The notes below the pieces were generated by a model that did no database searches, had not been told where the DNA came from, and saw nothing but the letters and a program-made list of their open reading frames with translations. The position numbers and the translations under genes are program-made. From an uncultured Clostridia bacterium (GTDB lineage Bacteria > Bacillota > Clostridia > Lachnospirales > Lachnospiraceae), in assembly GCA_946611595.1 (NCBI GenBank), contig CAMODY010000015.1, forward strand, positions 1 through 18,438: a stretch of 18,438 bases of DNA. Reading direction: 5' to 3'. Of this stretch, positions 7,221 to 15,437 are shown piece after piece. Within the stretch, counting starts at the first letter, position 1; each line of letters begins with the position of its first letter.

Positions 7221-8304
7221 GCAGTACGGAAATAAACAAATATCAGCGATAGGTCTTGGGCTCTGTGGACTTCGGACGCTGGCCGGACATTTTAAGAAAG
7301 ACGAAGCTGTAGCTGCTTTGGGAAAAGCACTGGAATCCGGAATCAATTATATTGATCTGGGATTTCCGGAGCTTTGTCCTGACAAAGCTTTACTGAAGGC
7401 TTACGGGGCATTGCTGAATAATGCGGATGTTTCCATATGTGTGAAGGCAAATGTTCTGAAATTGACAAGCGGAGAAGAATTAACAGTTCAACTTCGGAGC
7501 TGTATGGAAGCATATGGAATCACAAAAGTAACCTTTCTTCAGCTTTACGGAGTGAACCGGACGGCGTGGAACCGTATCAGGGGAAACGGTGTGTTACAAA
7601 AGGCTGATGAGCTGAAAGAAACCGGAGCAGTGGAGAATCTCAGCATGCACTATACCGATGACCGGTTCTATCTGAAACCGATCCTGCAGGAAGGAATCTT
7701 TGATGGAATCTCCATTGAATTGAGTGCAATAGAACTGCCGAGGAATTCGGGCTCTTTGAAAATAGCAGGTGATTTTCATCTCGGCACGGTGGTTACCGGA
7801 GCATTGAAAAACGGATGTATTCTTTCAGAACTGAGTCTGAAAGATGCCATCTGCGCAGAATTTTTTGCCCCCGGAGTTTCTTCTGTTTTGCTGGAACTAC
7901 TGACCGCAGAGGAAGTGCAAAAAGCTGTGGAGATCTCAGAAACATCAGACAGGGGAAAAGACTATGTCCGTGCCCAGCTTGCAGCAAAAAAAGCAAGAGA
8001 TGCGTTTTATAAAAAAAGAGAAATCCAGTGTGAAGTCTGCAGATGCTGTATGCCATGTCCTGAGGGCTTTAACGCCCCCCGGATTGCGGAACTGTATAAC
8101 GAAGCTTTAATGTTCGACGCGCCGGAGTATTCCGCACTGCAGTTTGAGATTGAAAATCTGGCAGGGAAAGAATGCGTCCATTGCGGAAAGTGCCAGAGCA
8201 AATGCCCACGCGAATTTGAGATCGGAACTATCGCGACCAAAGCTGCTGAACTATTCAGAAGCCAGTTAAAGGAGGTGAACTGCTGTGACCCGAGAAGAGT
8301 TTGA
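7168..8304 (+). CDS. Aldo/keto reductase-like protein with C-terminal dicluster 4Fe-4S domain
   Basis: A 378-residue fusion. Residues ~17-250 form an aldo/keto reductase-like barrel (RQYGNKQISAIGLGLCGLRT opening, then NYIDLGF). The C-terminus has CEVCRCCMPCPEG (C288, C291, C294, C297) and CVHCGKCQSKCP (C336, C339, C342, C346), the usual dicluster tail of this family. The AKR catalytic tetrad is incomplete: Asp63 and Lys93 are in place, but Glu68 stands where the Tyr is expected and Tyr127 where the His is expected (FLQLYGVNR). It is therefore unlikely to reduce carbonyls by the classical mechanism; electron transfer is more plausible. The start is uncertain: the frame overlaps the bicupin gene by ~50 bp, ATG 7144 and ATG 7168 are both possible, and two TTG codons lie closer to the barrel. 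Translational coupling is likely. Confidence 0.87.
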   Translation: MRTDRSLIQKEKKILVSRQYGNKQISAIGLGLCGLRTLAGHFKKDEAVAALGKALESGINYIDLGFPELCPDKALLKAYGALLNNADVSICVKANVLKLTSGEELTVQLRSCMEAYGITKVTFLQLYGVNRTAWNRIRGNGVLQKADELKETGAVENLSMHYTDDRFYLKPILQEGIFDGISIELSAIELPRNSGSLKIAGDFHLGTVVTGALKNGCILSELSLKDAICAEFFAPGVSSVLLELLTAEEVQKAVEISETSDRGKDYVRAQLAAKKARDAFYKKREIQCEVCRCCMPCPEGFNAPRIAELYNEALMFDAPEYSALQFEIENLAGKECVHCGKCQSKCPREFEIGTIATKAAELFRSQLKEVNCCDPRRV

Positions 8305-8722
8305 AGAATATGTGCATTATTTTAATATGCAGAATTACGACAAGCTGACGGAGTATTTTGCTGACGATCTGGAGGTCCAGTTTAACGACAACTATGACAT
8401 TACCGGGCAGTATGAGTTGACACTTCACGGAATCGAAGGATTTTTGGGGTTTTATAAAGAAATGCATAAAACCATTTTAGAACTGATGGAAGTTGGATTC
8501 TGCTTATTTGACGGAACAAATCTTGTCGCGGAACTATATACGGAGTTTCAGGCAAAAGAAGATACGACGCTGGTAGTTGATCAATTAAAGAAAGGTGATG
8601 TTGTAATTACAACCAACTGGGTTTGTTATGACTTCAATGAGGAAGGAAAGTTCAAAAAGATCCGGATCGCCCATTGGAGGTGTCATAAACCGGAAACTGC
8701 ACGATTGGTGAACAAGCAGTAG
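8285..8722 (+). CDS. SnoaL/NTF2-like small alpha+beta barrel protein
   Basis: A 145-residue protein with the NTF2-like pattern. A helix-rich start (EEFEEYVHYFNMQNYDKLTEYFADDLEVQF) is followed by a strand pair with a linker, HGIEGFLGFYKEMHK, then long strands (NLVAELYTEFQAKE, VVITTNWVCYDFNEEGKFKKIRIAHWR). This fold includes SnoaL cyclases, steroid isomerases, dehydratases and lyases of small polycyclic or aromatic compounds. The GTG start at 8285 is backed by an excellent AAAGGAGG site and the gene overlaps the AKR stop by 20 bp, so the two are translationally coupled. Placement between an oxidoreductase and a transporter suggests a catalytic role in isomerising or dehydrating the substrate. 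Catalytic residues cannot be assigned; the Asp27-Asp28 and His/Arg near the end are candidates. Confidence 0.85.
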   Translation: MTREEFEEYVHYFNMQNYDKLTEYFADDLEVQFNDNYDITGQYELTLHGIEGFLGFYKEMHKTILELMEVGFCLFDGTNLVAELYTEFQAKEDTTLVVDQLKKGDVVITTNWVCYDFNEEGKFKKIRIAHWRCHKPETARLVNKQ

Positions 8723-8736
8723 GAGGAGAGTGAGTT

Positions 8737-10071
8737 ATGAAAACAAGTGTTTTTGGTAATTTTGGTAAACGCGGCTGGGGAATCATAATTTATACGATTT
8801 TTCTCTTTATGATCTCCGGTATTGCAGCAGACTCGATGAACATTATTTTCCCGGCATTAGTGCAGATCAATGGCTGGGATTATGCAACCTTAATGTCAAT
8901 CTCCACACCGGGTGCAATTGTATGTGCTGTCGTCATTGCACTGTTTGGTATGTGGATCCAGAAAAAAGGACCGAAGATCGTAACGATCGTAAACCTGATC
9001 ATTGTCTGTGTCGCATGGGCAATCGCGGGCTTTATGCCGACACTTGCGCTCTTTGCAATCGTATATGCAATGATGAGTGCATTTGGTACGGCTGCAGCGA
9101 TGTGCTCGGCACAGACCTATATCAGTAACTGGTTCCCGAGGAAGAAGGGTATTGCCCTTGGCTGGGCAACGATCGGAATGCCGCTGTCCGGATGTATTCT
9201 TGTTCCGATCATGAACGGATTGACCAATAAAGCGGATGGAACGGTTCAGGTCCTTCCAAGTTTTCTGATGGTAGCAGGCATTGCTCTTGTTATGCTGATC
9301 GTTACTTTCTTTACGCATAATAACCCTGAAGATGTTGGATGTTTGCCTGATAATGAGCCGATCACAGAATTGGAAAGAAAAGCTCTGGCAGAACAGCCGG
9401 ACGGTGTCTATACGACGAAAGAGTTATTAAAAACAAAACAGACCTGGTATCTGATCCTGGCATTCAGCCTTTTGTATATGGGCTTACTCGGTGTGGTCAT
9501 GATGATCATTCCTCGTATGACAGCAGTAGGTGTTGCACAGAATACCGCAACCGCTATCTATTCAGGAGCTACGATCTTAGGAATTATCGGATCAATTGTC
9601 TGGGGGCTTATTGATCAGAGATGGGGAACAAAAAAGACCACGGTCCTTTACGCGATCCTTTGGACGATCATGTTAGCTTTGACCGGCTGGTCCAGCTGCG
9701 CGCTCAGCCAATGGGGAGTTATCGCAACAGTTATCTTCTTTGCAGTATTGTTCGGAGGCCTTCCGAATCTGTGTACATCCTGCATCATCTGGATCTTCGG
9801 ACGTTTTGATTTCCCGGGCGCAAACAAGATCATATCCACGATCATCTCTCTGGTAAGAACGCTTGGAATCCTGATCGTCTCCTGGCTGATGGGTACCGGT
9901 GGAAATCTGTCTGTCGGCCTCGGAAATGCATACTGGATACTTGCAGCCTGCTCACTGGTCGGAATGATCTTTGTGATTTTGCTGAACAGAAACGGTATCA
10001 AGGCTTTGGATACGTCGCATATGTCTGATGAGGAATTTATCAAAATGGCAGCAGAACAGAAACAGGAATAA
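8737..10071 (+). CDS. MFS transporter
   Basis: A 444-residue integral membrane protein with about 12 hydrophobic segments in two sets of six and a polar central loop (DNEPITELERKALAEQ, about residues 205-225). FGMWIQKKGPK (about 70-80) fits the loop 2-3 MFS signature. NWFPRKKGIALGWATIGMPLSG in the first half is the segment typical of the OFA/carboxylate-transporting branches, suggesting an organic-anion substrate. The C-terminal tail is soluble. ATG 8737 follows AGGAGG, 14 bp after the SnoaL-like gene, so it is in the same operon. It is the only transporter in the cluster and most likely imports the compound degraded by the surrounding enzymes. The direction and substrate are inferred from context only. 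Confidence 0.93.
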   Translation: MKTSVFGNFGKRGWGIIIYTIFLFMISGIAADSMNIIFPALVQINGWDYATLMSISTPGAIVCAVVIALFGMWIQKKGPKIVTIVNLIIVCVAWAIAGFMPTLALFAIVYAMMSAFGTAAAMCSAQTYISNWFPRKKGIALGWATIGMPLSGCILVPIMNGLTNKADGTVQVLPSFLMVAGIALVMLIVTFFTHNNPEDVGCLPDNEPITELERKALAEQPDGVYTTKELLKTKQTWYLILAFSLLYMGLLGVVMMIIPRMTAVGVAQNTATAIYSGATILGIIGSIVWGLIDQRWGTKKTTVLYAILWTIMLALTGWSSCALSQWGVIATVIFFAVLFGGLPNLCTSCIIWIFGRFDFPGANKIISTIISLVRTLGILIVSWLMGTGGNLSVGLGNAYWILAACSLVGMIFVILLNRNGIKALDTSHMSDEEFIKMAAEQKQE

Positions 10072-10079
10072 TCATCTTT

Positions 10080-10126
10080 TGCCGGGCACGCATCCAAGCC
10101 AGAATACTCGTTTGCGCTGCCCGGCA
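10080..10126 (+). other. Inverted repeat between the MFS and aldehyde dehydrogenase genes
   Basis: TGCCGGGCA (10080-10088) pairs perfectly with TGCCCGGCA (10118-10126), and CGCA (10089-10092) with TGCG (10113-10116) extends the stem with a one-base bulge. The loop is about 20 nt. The repeat starts 8 nt after the MFS stop and is followed by TTTAATAAGGAG rather than a T run, so a weak terminator, an mRNA stability element or an attenuator before the ALDH ribosome site are all possible. Confidence 0.6.
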
Positions 10127-10146
10127 TTTAATAAGGAGCATGAATT

Positions 10147-11586
10147 ATGCAGGAGTATAAACTTTTTTTGGCAGGCGAATGGATCGATACAAAGAGCGGA
10201 ACCGTCAGGGATGATTTTGATCCTTCTGATGGAAGCGTTTTTGCAAAAGTCCATTTTGCCGGAGAGGTAGAAATTGAGACCGCCCTTGAAAAGGCTGAAG
10301 CCGCGCAGAAGGAATGGGCCGCTTTGCTTCCGGAAGTAAGAGAGGCGGTCCTTTTGAAAGCAGCCGACTATCTGGCTGCACATATGGAACAATTTGCAGA
10401 AAGGCTGATCCATGAGAGCGGTTCGGCATTTATGAAGACAATGGGAGAATTGGAAGAGTGTATCAATATCTTCCGCACAGCTGCCGGAGAATGCCGCAGG
10501 GTTGATGGGAAACTATATCCGGCAGATATTCCGGGACAGGTTTCGGCATTCGTTCCGCAACCACTTGGTATAGTCCTGGGAATTGCGCCGTTTAATTATC
10601 CGGTGCTGCTTGCGCTGAATAAAGTTGCACCGGCAATAGCTGCAGGGAATGCCTTTCTCTTAAAGCCATCCAGTGATACACCGGTCACAGGACTGATGAT
10701 CGCGGAGTGCTTAGAGGCAGCGGGCCTCCCGAAAGGCGTCCTCAGTGTCCTCCCAATGAGCAGCAGTCTGGCTGAAAAGGTGATTTCAGATAAAAGAGTA
10801 AAGATGGTTGCATTTACCGGCTCTACGGCAGCAGGCAAAAAAATTGCCGTAAAAGCGGCGGAACATTTAACCAAGTGTGCGCTTGAGATGGGCGGAAAAA
10901 ACCCGGTCATTGTGTTAAAGGACTATGATATCGATAAGGCAGTTACGATATGTGCTTTCAGTGGATTTTTCCATCAGGGACAGATCTGTATGGCCGGCAG
11001 CAGAGTTATTGTAGAAGAGCCGGTTTATGATGTCTTTTGCAGTGCATTAAAAACGAAAGCAGAAGAAGTTAAGCTTGGACCACCTGAAAATCCGGATACT
11101 ATCATCGGACCGCTGATTCACGAGGAAAAATGTATTTTTATTGATGAATTAATTCAGGATGCAGTAGGAAAAGGGGCAAAAGTCCTTACCGGTGGTACCC
11201 ACGAAGGACCGTACTATGCGCCTACCGTTGTAGCTGATGTTAGCGCTGATATGCGCATCTTTTATGAGGAGTGTTTCGGTCCTGTTATTGTTGTTGTCAA
11301 GGCAAGTGATGAAAACGAGGCGCTTGCACTTTGTAATGATAATGAGTATGGACTGTCTGCAGCCTTACTTACGAATGACTTATCGAAAGCATTATCGATT
11401 GCGCCGCAGATCGAGGCCGGAATGATCCATATCAATGATTCCACGGTCATGGGATCAAGACGGGCACCGTTCGGTGGCGTAAAGAGTAGCGGCATGGGAA
11501 GGGAAGACAGTGCATTTTCCATTGATGAGTTTACAGAAAAGAAATGGGTTACCATTCAGTATGGTGACCGTGGATATCCGGTATAA
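10147..11586 (+). CDS. Aldehyde dehydrogenase (NAD(P)+-dependent, vanillin/benzaldehyde dehydrogenase-like)
   Basis: A 479-residue enzyme of normal ALDH length that would oxidise an aldehyde to its acid with NAD(P)+. All catalytic features are present. Asn150 is in GIAPFNYPV, Lys173 in LLKPSSDTPV and Glu247 in LEMGGKNP. The nucleophile Cys281 is in FFHQGQICMAGSRVIVE, and Glu375 in YEECFGPV. The HQGQICM context and the C-terminal GYPV resemble ALDHs acting on aromatic aldehydes, which points to, but does not prove, such a substrate. There is no signal peptide. AAGGAG precedes ATG 10147. It follows the MFS gene by 75 bp across a hairpin, is the last gene of module B and ends at a terminator. 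The acid it would make could feed the CoA-transferase of module C. Confidence 0.95.
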   Translation: MQEYKLFLAGEWIDTKSGTVRDDFDPSDGSVFAKVHFAGEVEIETALEKAEAAQKEWAALLPEVREAVLLKAADYLAAHMEQFAERLIHESGSAFMKTMGELEECINIFRTAAGECRRVDGKLYPADIPGQVSAFVPQPLGIVLGIAPFNYPVLLALNKVAPAIAAGNAFLLKPSSDTPVTGLMIAECLEAAGLPKGVLSVLPMSSSLAEKVISDKRVKMVAFTGSTAAGKKIAVKAAEHLTKCALEMGGKNPVIVLKDYDIDKAVTICAFSGFFHQGQICMAGSRVIVEEPVYDVFCSALKTKAEEVKLGPPENPDTIIGPLIHEEKCIFIDELIQDAVGKGAKVLTGGTHEGPYYAPTVVADVSADMRIFYEECFGPVIVVVKASDENEALALCNDNEYGLSAALLTNDLSKALSIAPQIEAGMIHINDSTVMGSRRAPFGGVKSSGMGREDSAFSIDEFTEKKWVTIQYGDRGYPV

Positions 11587-11613
11587 AAAATATATTGATA
11601 ATCTGAAAGATAG

Positions 11614-11644
11614 CAGACCGGTTCTGAAAGAGCCGGTCTGTTTT
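11614..11644 (+). terminator. Rho-independent terminator of module B
   Basis: An 11-bp stem, CAGACCGGTTC (11614-11624) with GAGCCGGTCTG (11630-11640) and one G-T pair, encloses a TGAAA loop and is followed by TTTT. It lies 27 bp after the aldehyde dehydrogenase stop, directly before the convergent LuxR gene end. Confidence 0.85.
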
Positions 11645-11646
11645 GC

Positions 11647-12429
11647 TCAACTTCGGAAGATTCCGAACAGGCCTATGCGGTTTCTCACACCGGTTTTTTT
11701 ATATATATTATGGATATGTTTCTCCAGAGTGGATTTGGTAATGCACAGTTCTTCCATGATTACCGGATCATCTGCGCCATTTAGCATCATATTAATGATC
11801 TCTTCTTCTTTACGTGTCAAGGAATAATCATTGAGCAGAGCTTTCGGAACAGAAAAGCCTGGAGCAGTCGGGTCAACTTTAAAGCCCCGATATCTGGTGA
11901 CGAGTCGATAGAGTTTCAGTTCAATATGTGCTTTCAGTAGTTCTAAAAAGAACATTTCTTTTTCTGTAAAGTCACCATCTTCTTTCTTCCGGTAGAGACC
12001 GATCATGCCCAATTTAATATCGTTGTGAACAAAGGTTGCCTGAAGCGCATAGTAGAGTTTCTGCGGTTTATAGATTTCTTTATAAAGCGCGGAGTTACTC
12101 CATTCTTCTTCGTCACGGGAGTCAGTTGCCCGGAACACGCTGCTCCAGGGAGCCTCCATATACTCCCACCAGATTGAGCGGTAGTTGCCTTCTACAAAAC
12201 GGGATTCATCAAAACTTTCCCCTTCCGGGCCGGTAAAGTAGGGCTCTTCATAGATAAACTCATCATTATGTGAGCTGACTTTTAAGGCCATTGCTTTGCT
12301 GAAGGGGATAATTGTTTTGATCTGTGAAAGAAGGATGCGGGAAAGGTCAGAAAAAGAATCGCATAAATTGATGCGGTAGATGACCTGGGAAATATAGGAA
12401 CTTTCTTTCATCGTTAAATTTACTGACAT
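11647..12429 (-). CDS. LuxR family transcriptional regulator
   Basis: A 260-residue regulator. The C-terminus (about residues 203-258) is a LuxR/NarL-type helix-turn-helix, with LTRKEEEIINMMLNG, then ITKSTLEKHIHNIYKKTGVRNR, close to the family pattern LTxRE...TVKxHIxNIYxKLGVxNR. The first ~175 residues contain IPFSKAMALKV and QATFVHNDIKLGMIGLYRKKEDGDFTEKEMFFLELL, the shape of a GAF-like sensing domain. No response-regulator receiver is present, so it probably binds a small ligand directly. ATG 12429 follows AAAGGAAA by nine bases. Convergent with module B, from which a terminator separates it, and divergent from the CoA-transferase gene; a dyad at 12525-12547 is a candidate operator. It likely controls module C. 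Confidence 0.93.
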   Translation of the reverse strand: MSVNLTMKESSYISQVIYRINLCDSFSDLSRILLSQIKTIIPFSKAMALKVSSHNDEFIYEEPYFTGPEGESFDESRFVEGNYRSIWWEYMEAPWSSVFRATDSRDEEEWSNSALYKEIYKPQKLYYALQATFVHNDIKLGMIGLYRKKEDGDFTEKEMFFLELLKAHIELKLYRLVTRYRGFKVDPTAPGFSVPKALLNDYSLTRKEEEIINMMLNGADDPVIMEELCITKSTLEKHIHNIYKKTGVRNRIGLFGIFRS

Positions 12430-12473
12430 AGGAACGTTTCCTTTCAGATGCTTTGGTTTTCTTCTTTGCTTGT

Positions 12474-12501
12474 ATTATAAATCACCCCTTATCAAAAACA
12501 A
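12474..12501 (-). promoter_or_regulatory. Promoter of the LuxR-type regulator
   Basis: On the minus strand TTGTTT (plus positions 12496-12501) and TATAAT (12474-12479) are separated by 16 bp. The -10 is perfect and the -35 has two mismatches. A short inverted repeat, CCCTT (12486-12490) and AAGGG (12500-12504), overlaps the -35 and could be an operator. The leader is about 40 nt to the start at 12429. Confidence 0.55.
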
Positions 12502-12524
12502 GGGCTGAAATAGAAGAAAACCAC

Positions 12525-12547
12525 TATACCTGTGGAATTTTGGTATA
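12525..12547. promoter_or_regulatory. Inverted repeat TATACC-N11-GGTATA, candidate LuxR operator
   Basis: TATACC (12525-12530) and GGTATA (12542-12547) form a perfect 6-bp dyad whose half-site centres are 17 bp apart. Overlapping it is CCAC...GTGG (12521-12535). It lies upstream of TTGACA (12561-12566) and TATACT (12591-12596), which are 24 bp apart, too far for a normal promoter. TATACT may therefore need an activator bound upstream. Confidence 0.45.
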
Positions 12548-12632
12548 AAAATAGAAGCGATTGACAATTTAAAGAAAACCGGCGGGATTTTATACTAAAG
12601 AAAAGTCAGAAATCAGAAAGGAAGGTAGATTT

Positions 12633-14183
12633 ATGGCAAAGATCATTACAGCAAAAGAAGCTGCACAGCTGATCCCTGATGGGGCAACCGTTGCCTGCGG
12701 TGGTATGGGACTTTCCGGCTGGGCAGAGGAGATCGGATGTGCGATCCGTGACAGCTTTATTGAAACTGGTCATCCCTGCAATCTGAATATTAAACAGGGA
12801 AGCGCCATGGGAGATTGGAGAGAGCGTGGTATCACTCGTCTTGGCGAAGGCGGCGAAGGCCTTGTCACCAAATGGAGTGCAGCTCATGTCGGAAGCGCAT
12901 TTGCGCTGAACAAGCTGGCGGTTGACAATAAGCTGGAATGCTGGTGTCTGCCGCAGGGCGTTATCGTGAACCTCTGGAGAGAGATTGCAGCAGGACGTCC
13001 GGGTCTTATTACCAAAGTCGGTCTCGGAACTTTTGTTGATCCTCGTCTTGACGGCGGAAAGATGAATGCCGTTACAAAAGAGGATATCTGTAAGCTGATC
13101 GAGTTTGAGGGTGAAGAGTATCTGTTCTATAAATCCTTCCCGGTCGATGTTGCAATCCTTCGGGGAACGACAGCTGATACAGATGGCAATATTACATTTG
13201 AACATGAATCCGTTCTGAACGAAGGTCTTGCAATTGCTGAAGCTGTAAAACACTGCGGCGGTATCGTTATCGTCCAGGCGGAATACATTGCTAAAGCAGG
13301 AACCCTGCATCCGAAAGATGTTAAAATCCCGGGAATCCTGGTGGATTACGTTGTTCAGGCGACAAGCACACAGGCTTGCTGGCAGACGGAAGGGGTTTAC
13401 TATGAACCTGCTTTTTGCGGCGATGTGAAAAAACCGGTCGACCGGATCAAGCCGTTGGAACTTTCCGAACGGAAAGTCATCTGCCGTCGCTGTGCAGCAG
13501 AGCTTAAGAAAGGTAATGTTGTAAATCTCGGTGTCGGCATGGCAGCTGACACAGCGTCAATCGTCGCGGAAGAGGGATTTATTGATGACATTATCTTCAG
13601 CACGGAATCCGGTATGGTCGGTGGCGTACCGGCAGCTCTTCCTAACTTCGGAAGCGCCTGGAATCCGGATGCGATCATGACGCACAATGATATGTTTGAC
13701 CTGATCGACGGTGGTAATTTAGATGTTACAGTCCTCGGCATCGGACAGATCGATGAGATCGGAAATAACAATGTTTCCAAGTTCGGATCAAGCCTTACAG
13801 GCCCCGGTGGATTTATCAATATCACAAGTGCAACAAAGACGGTCATTTTCTGCGGAACATTTATGGCCAAAGGAAAATACAAGATCGGTGACGGAAAACT
13901 GGAAATCGTTGAAGAAGGAAAGATCCGCAAGTTCGTTAAGAACGTAGAGCAGATCACTTTCTCAGCAGAAAACGTAAAAAAGGACCAGACGATCCTTTAT
14001 GTAACGGAACGCTGCGTCTTTAAACTGATCGATGGAAAACTGACCCTGATCGAAATCGCTCCGGGAATCGATCTTGAAAAGGATATCCTTGCGAACATGG
14101 ACTTTGTTCCTGCTATCGCAGAAGATCTTAAAGTTATGGATGAAGGCATGTTCCGCGAGAACTGGGGAGGTTTGGCTCTTTGA
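12633..14183 (+). CDS. Fused acyl-CoA:acetate/3-ketoacid CoA-transferase
   Basis: A 516-residue family I CoA-transferase with alpha and beta halves in one chain, as in YdiF/propionate CoA-transferase. It moves CoA between acyl-CoA and a free acid via a glutamyl-CoA thioester. The first half opens with AAQLIPDGATVACGGMGLSG and includes FEHESVLNEGLAIAEAV. The second opens with KVICRRCAAELKKGNVVNLGVG and carries the catalytic Glu325 in FSTESGMVGGVP, followed by FGSAWNPDAIMTHNDMFD. The family's conserved EIAPGIDLEKDI segment closes it. Length and architecture are complete. ATG 12633 follows GGAAGG. It is the first gene of module C, 94 bp before the acyl-CoA dehydrogenase. With no CoA ligase nearby, activation by transfer from a product acyl-CoA or acetyl-CoA is the likely route. 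The exact acid is unknown. Confidence 0.93.
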   Translation: MAKIITAKEAAQLIPDGATVACGGMGLSGWAEEIGCAIRDSFIETGHPCNLNIKQGSAMGDWRERGITRLGEGGEGLVTKWSAAHVGSAFALNKLAVDNKLECWCLPQGVIVNLWREIAAGRPGLITKVGLGTFVDPRLDGGKMNAVTKEDICKLIEFEGEEYLFYKSFPVDVAILRGTTADTDGNITFEHESVLNEGLAIAEAVKHCGGIVIVQAEYIAKAGTLHPKDVKIPGILVDYVVQATSTQACWQTEGVYYEPAFCGDVKKPVDRIKPLELSERKVICRRCAAELKKGNVVNLGVGMAADTASIVAEEGFIDDIIFSTESGMVGGVPAALPNFGSAWNPDAIMTHNDMFDLIDGGNLDVTVLGIGQIDEIGNNNVSKFGSSLTGPGGFINITSATKTVIFCGTFMAKGKYKIGDGKLEIVEEGKIRKFVKNVEQITFSAENVKKDQTILYVTERCVFKLIDGKLTLIEIAPGIDLEKDILANMDFVPAIAEDLKVMDEGMFRENWGGLAL

Positions 14184-14277
14184 TTTTACTCGCTTGGGTA
14201 GTATAGAGGCGCGACCGAATCATTTATAAAAAATATAAGAAACAGAATGATAGATTGTTAATAAACAGGAGGCAAAG

Positions 14278-15420
14278 ATGATTTTAGATCAGAAACATTT
14301 ACGGTTTCAAAAACTGTGCAGACAGTTTGCGGAAACCGAGTTTACGAAGGAACTTCTGGATAAACTCGAGGAGACCGGTGACTTTGACTGGGATATTTTC
14401 AAGAAAATGTCGAAGTATGGTTTCTGCGGCGTAAAAATTCCGAAGGAATACGGCGGAGCGGGCGGAGACTATCTGTCCTATGCGATCCTGGTTGAGGAAT
14501 TTGCCAGAGTTTCCCCTGTATTGTCTATTTACGCAAACACTTCGAACTCCTTAGGAGGCGGGCCGCTCATGCTGGCGGGTACCGAAGAGCAGAAACAAAA
14601 ATACCTTCCGCCTGTTGCAAAAGGCGATGAGATCATGGTCTTTGCACTTACAGAACCGGGTGCAGGATCTGATGCCGGCGGTACGACAACCAGGGCAGAA
14701 GAGCAGGAAGACGGAAGCTTTATCTTAAATGGCCGCAAGACCTTTATCAGCGGTGCGCCGATGGCGGACTACTGTATTGTCTTCGCAAAGACGGATCCTT
14801 CCCAAAAGGGAAGCCGCGGCATTTCCATGTTTGTTCTGGATATGCATCTTCCGGGCGTTTCTCTCGGAAAACCGGAGAACAAGATGGGCATCAAAGGATA
14901 TCCGACCTGCGATGTGATCATGGAAGATGTTCATGTTCCGAAGGACGCTTTAGTCGGAAAGAAAGATAAGGGCTTTGGATATGCGATGCAGACTTTGGAC
15001 GGCGGCCGTCTCGGCATGGCAGCACAGGGCGTCGGCATTGCACAGGGATGCCTCGAAGAGGCTGTGAAATACGCAAAAGAGAGAAAACAGTTCGGCCGTC
15101 CAATCGCCAATTTCCAGGCTATCAGTTTCATGCTTGCCGATATGGCAACGGAGACGGAGGCTGCGAGACAGCTGGTTTACCATGCGGCGGAACTGAAAGA
15201 TGCCGGTAAAGACGCAGGTATGGCTTGCTCAATGGCGAAATACTTTGCTGCGGAAGCTGCAAACCATGTGGCATACAAAGCAGTCCAGATCCATGGCGGA
15301 TACGGATATATCAGCGAATATAAAGTAGAGCGTTTCTATCGTGATGCGCGTATCGTGCCAATCTACGAGGGAACAAGTCAGGTACAGCAGATGGTAATTT
15401 CCGGCATGCTGCTGAAATAG
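14278..15420 (+). CDS. Acyl-CoA dehydrogenase
   Basis: A 380-residue FAD enzyme of standard length. It has the N-terminal helical domain, then the signature FALTEPGAGSDAGGTTTRAE (122-141) on the FAD/acyl site, the middle beta domain (NGRKTFISGAPMADYCIVFAK), and the C-terminal helices with RKQFGRPIANFQAISFMLADMA. The catalytic base is in PIYEGTSQVQQMVI, Glu364, the position used by short/medium-chain and butyryl-CoA-type enzymes. QIHGGYGYISEYKVERFYRDARI (337-359) is also typical. It oxidises acyl-CoA to 2-enoyl-CoA or, with the adjacent Etf, reduces the enoyl-CoA. ATG 14278 follows AGGAGG and it is 17 bp from etfB. Relatives in anaerobes include caffeyl-CoA and phenylacryloyl-CoA reductases, but the acyl group cannot be told from sequence alone. 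Confidence 0.95.
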   Translation: MILDQKHLRFQKLCRQFAETEFTKELLDKLEETGDFDWDIFKKMSKYGFCGVKIPKEYGGAGGDYLSYAILVEEFARVSPVLSIYANTSNSLGGGPLMLAGTEEQKQKYLPPVAKGDEIMVFALTEPGAGSDAGGTTTRAEEQEDGSFILNGRKTFISGAPMADYCIVFAKTDPSQKGSRGISMFVLDMHLPGVSLGKPENKMGIKGYPTCDVIMEDVHVPKDALVGKKDKGFGYAMQTLDGGRLGMAAQGVGIAQGCLEEAVKYAKERKQFGRPIANFQAISFMLADMATETEAARQLVYHAAELKDAGKDAGMACSMAKYFAAEAANHVAYKAVQIHGGYGYISEYKVERFYRDARIVPIYEGTSQVQQMVISGMLLK

Positions 15421-15437
15421 AAAGGAGGATTCGAACA

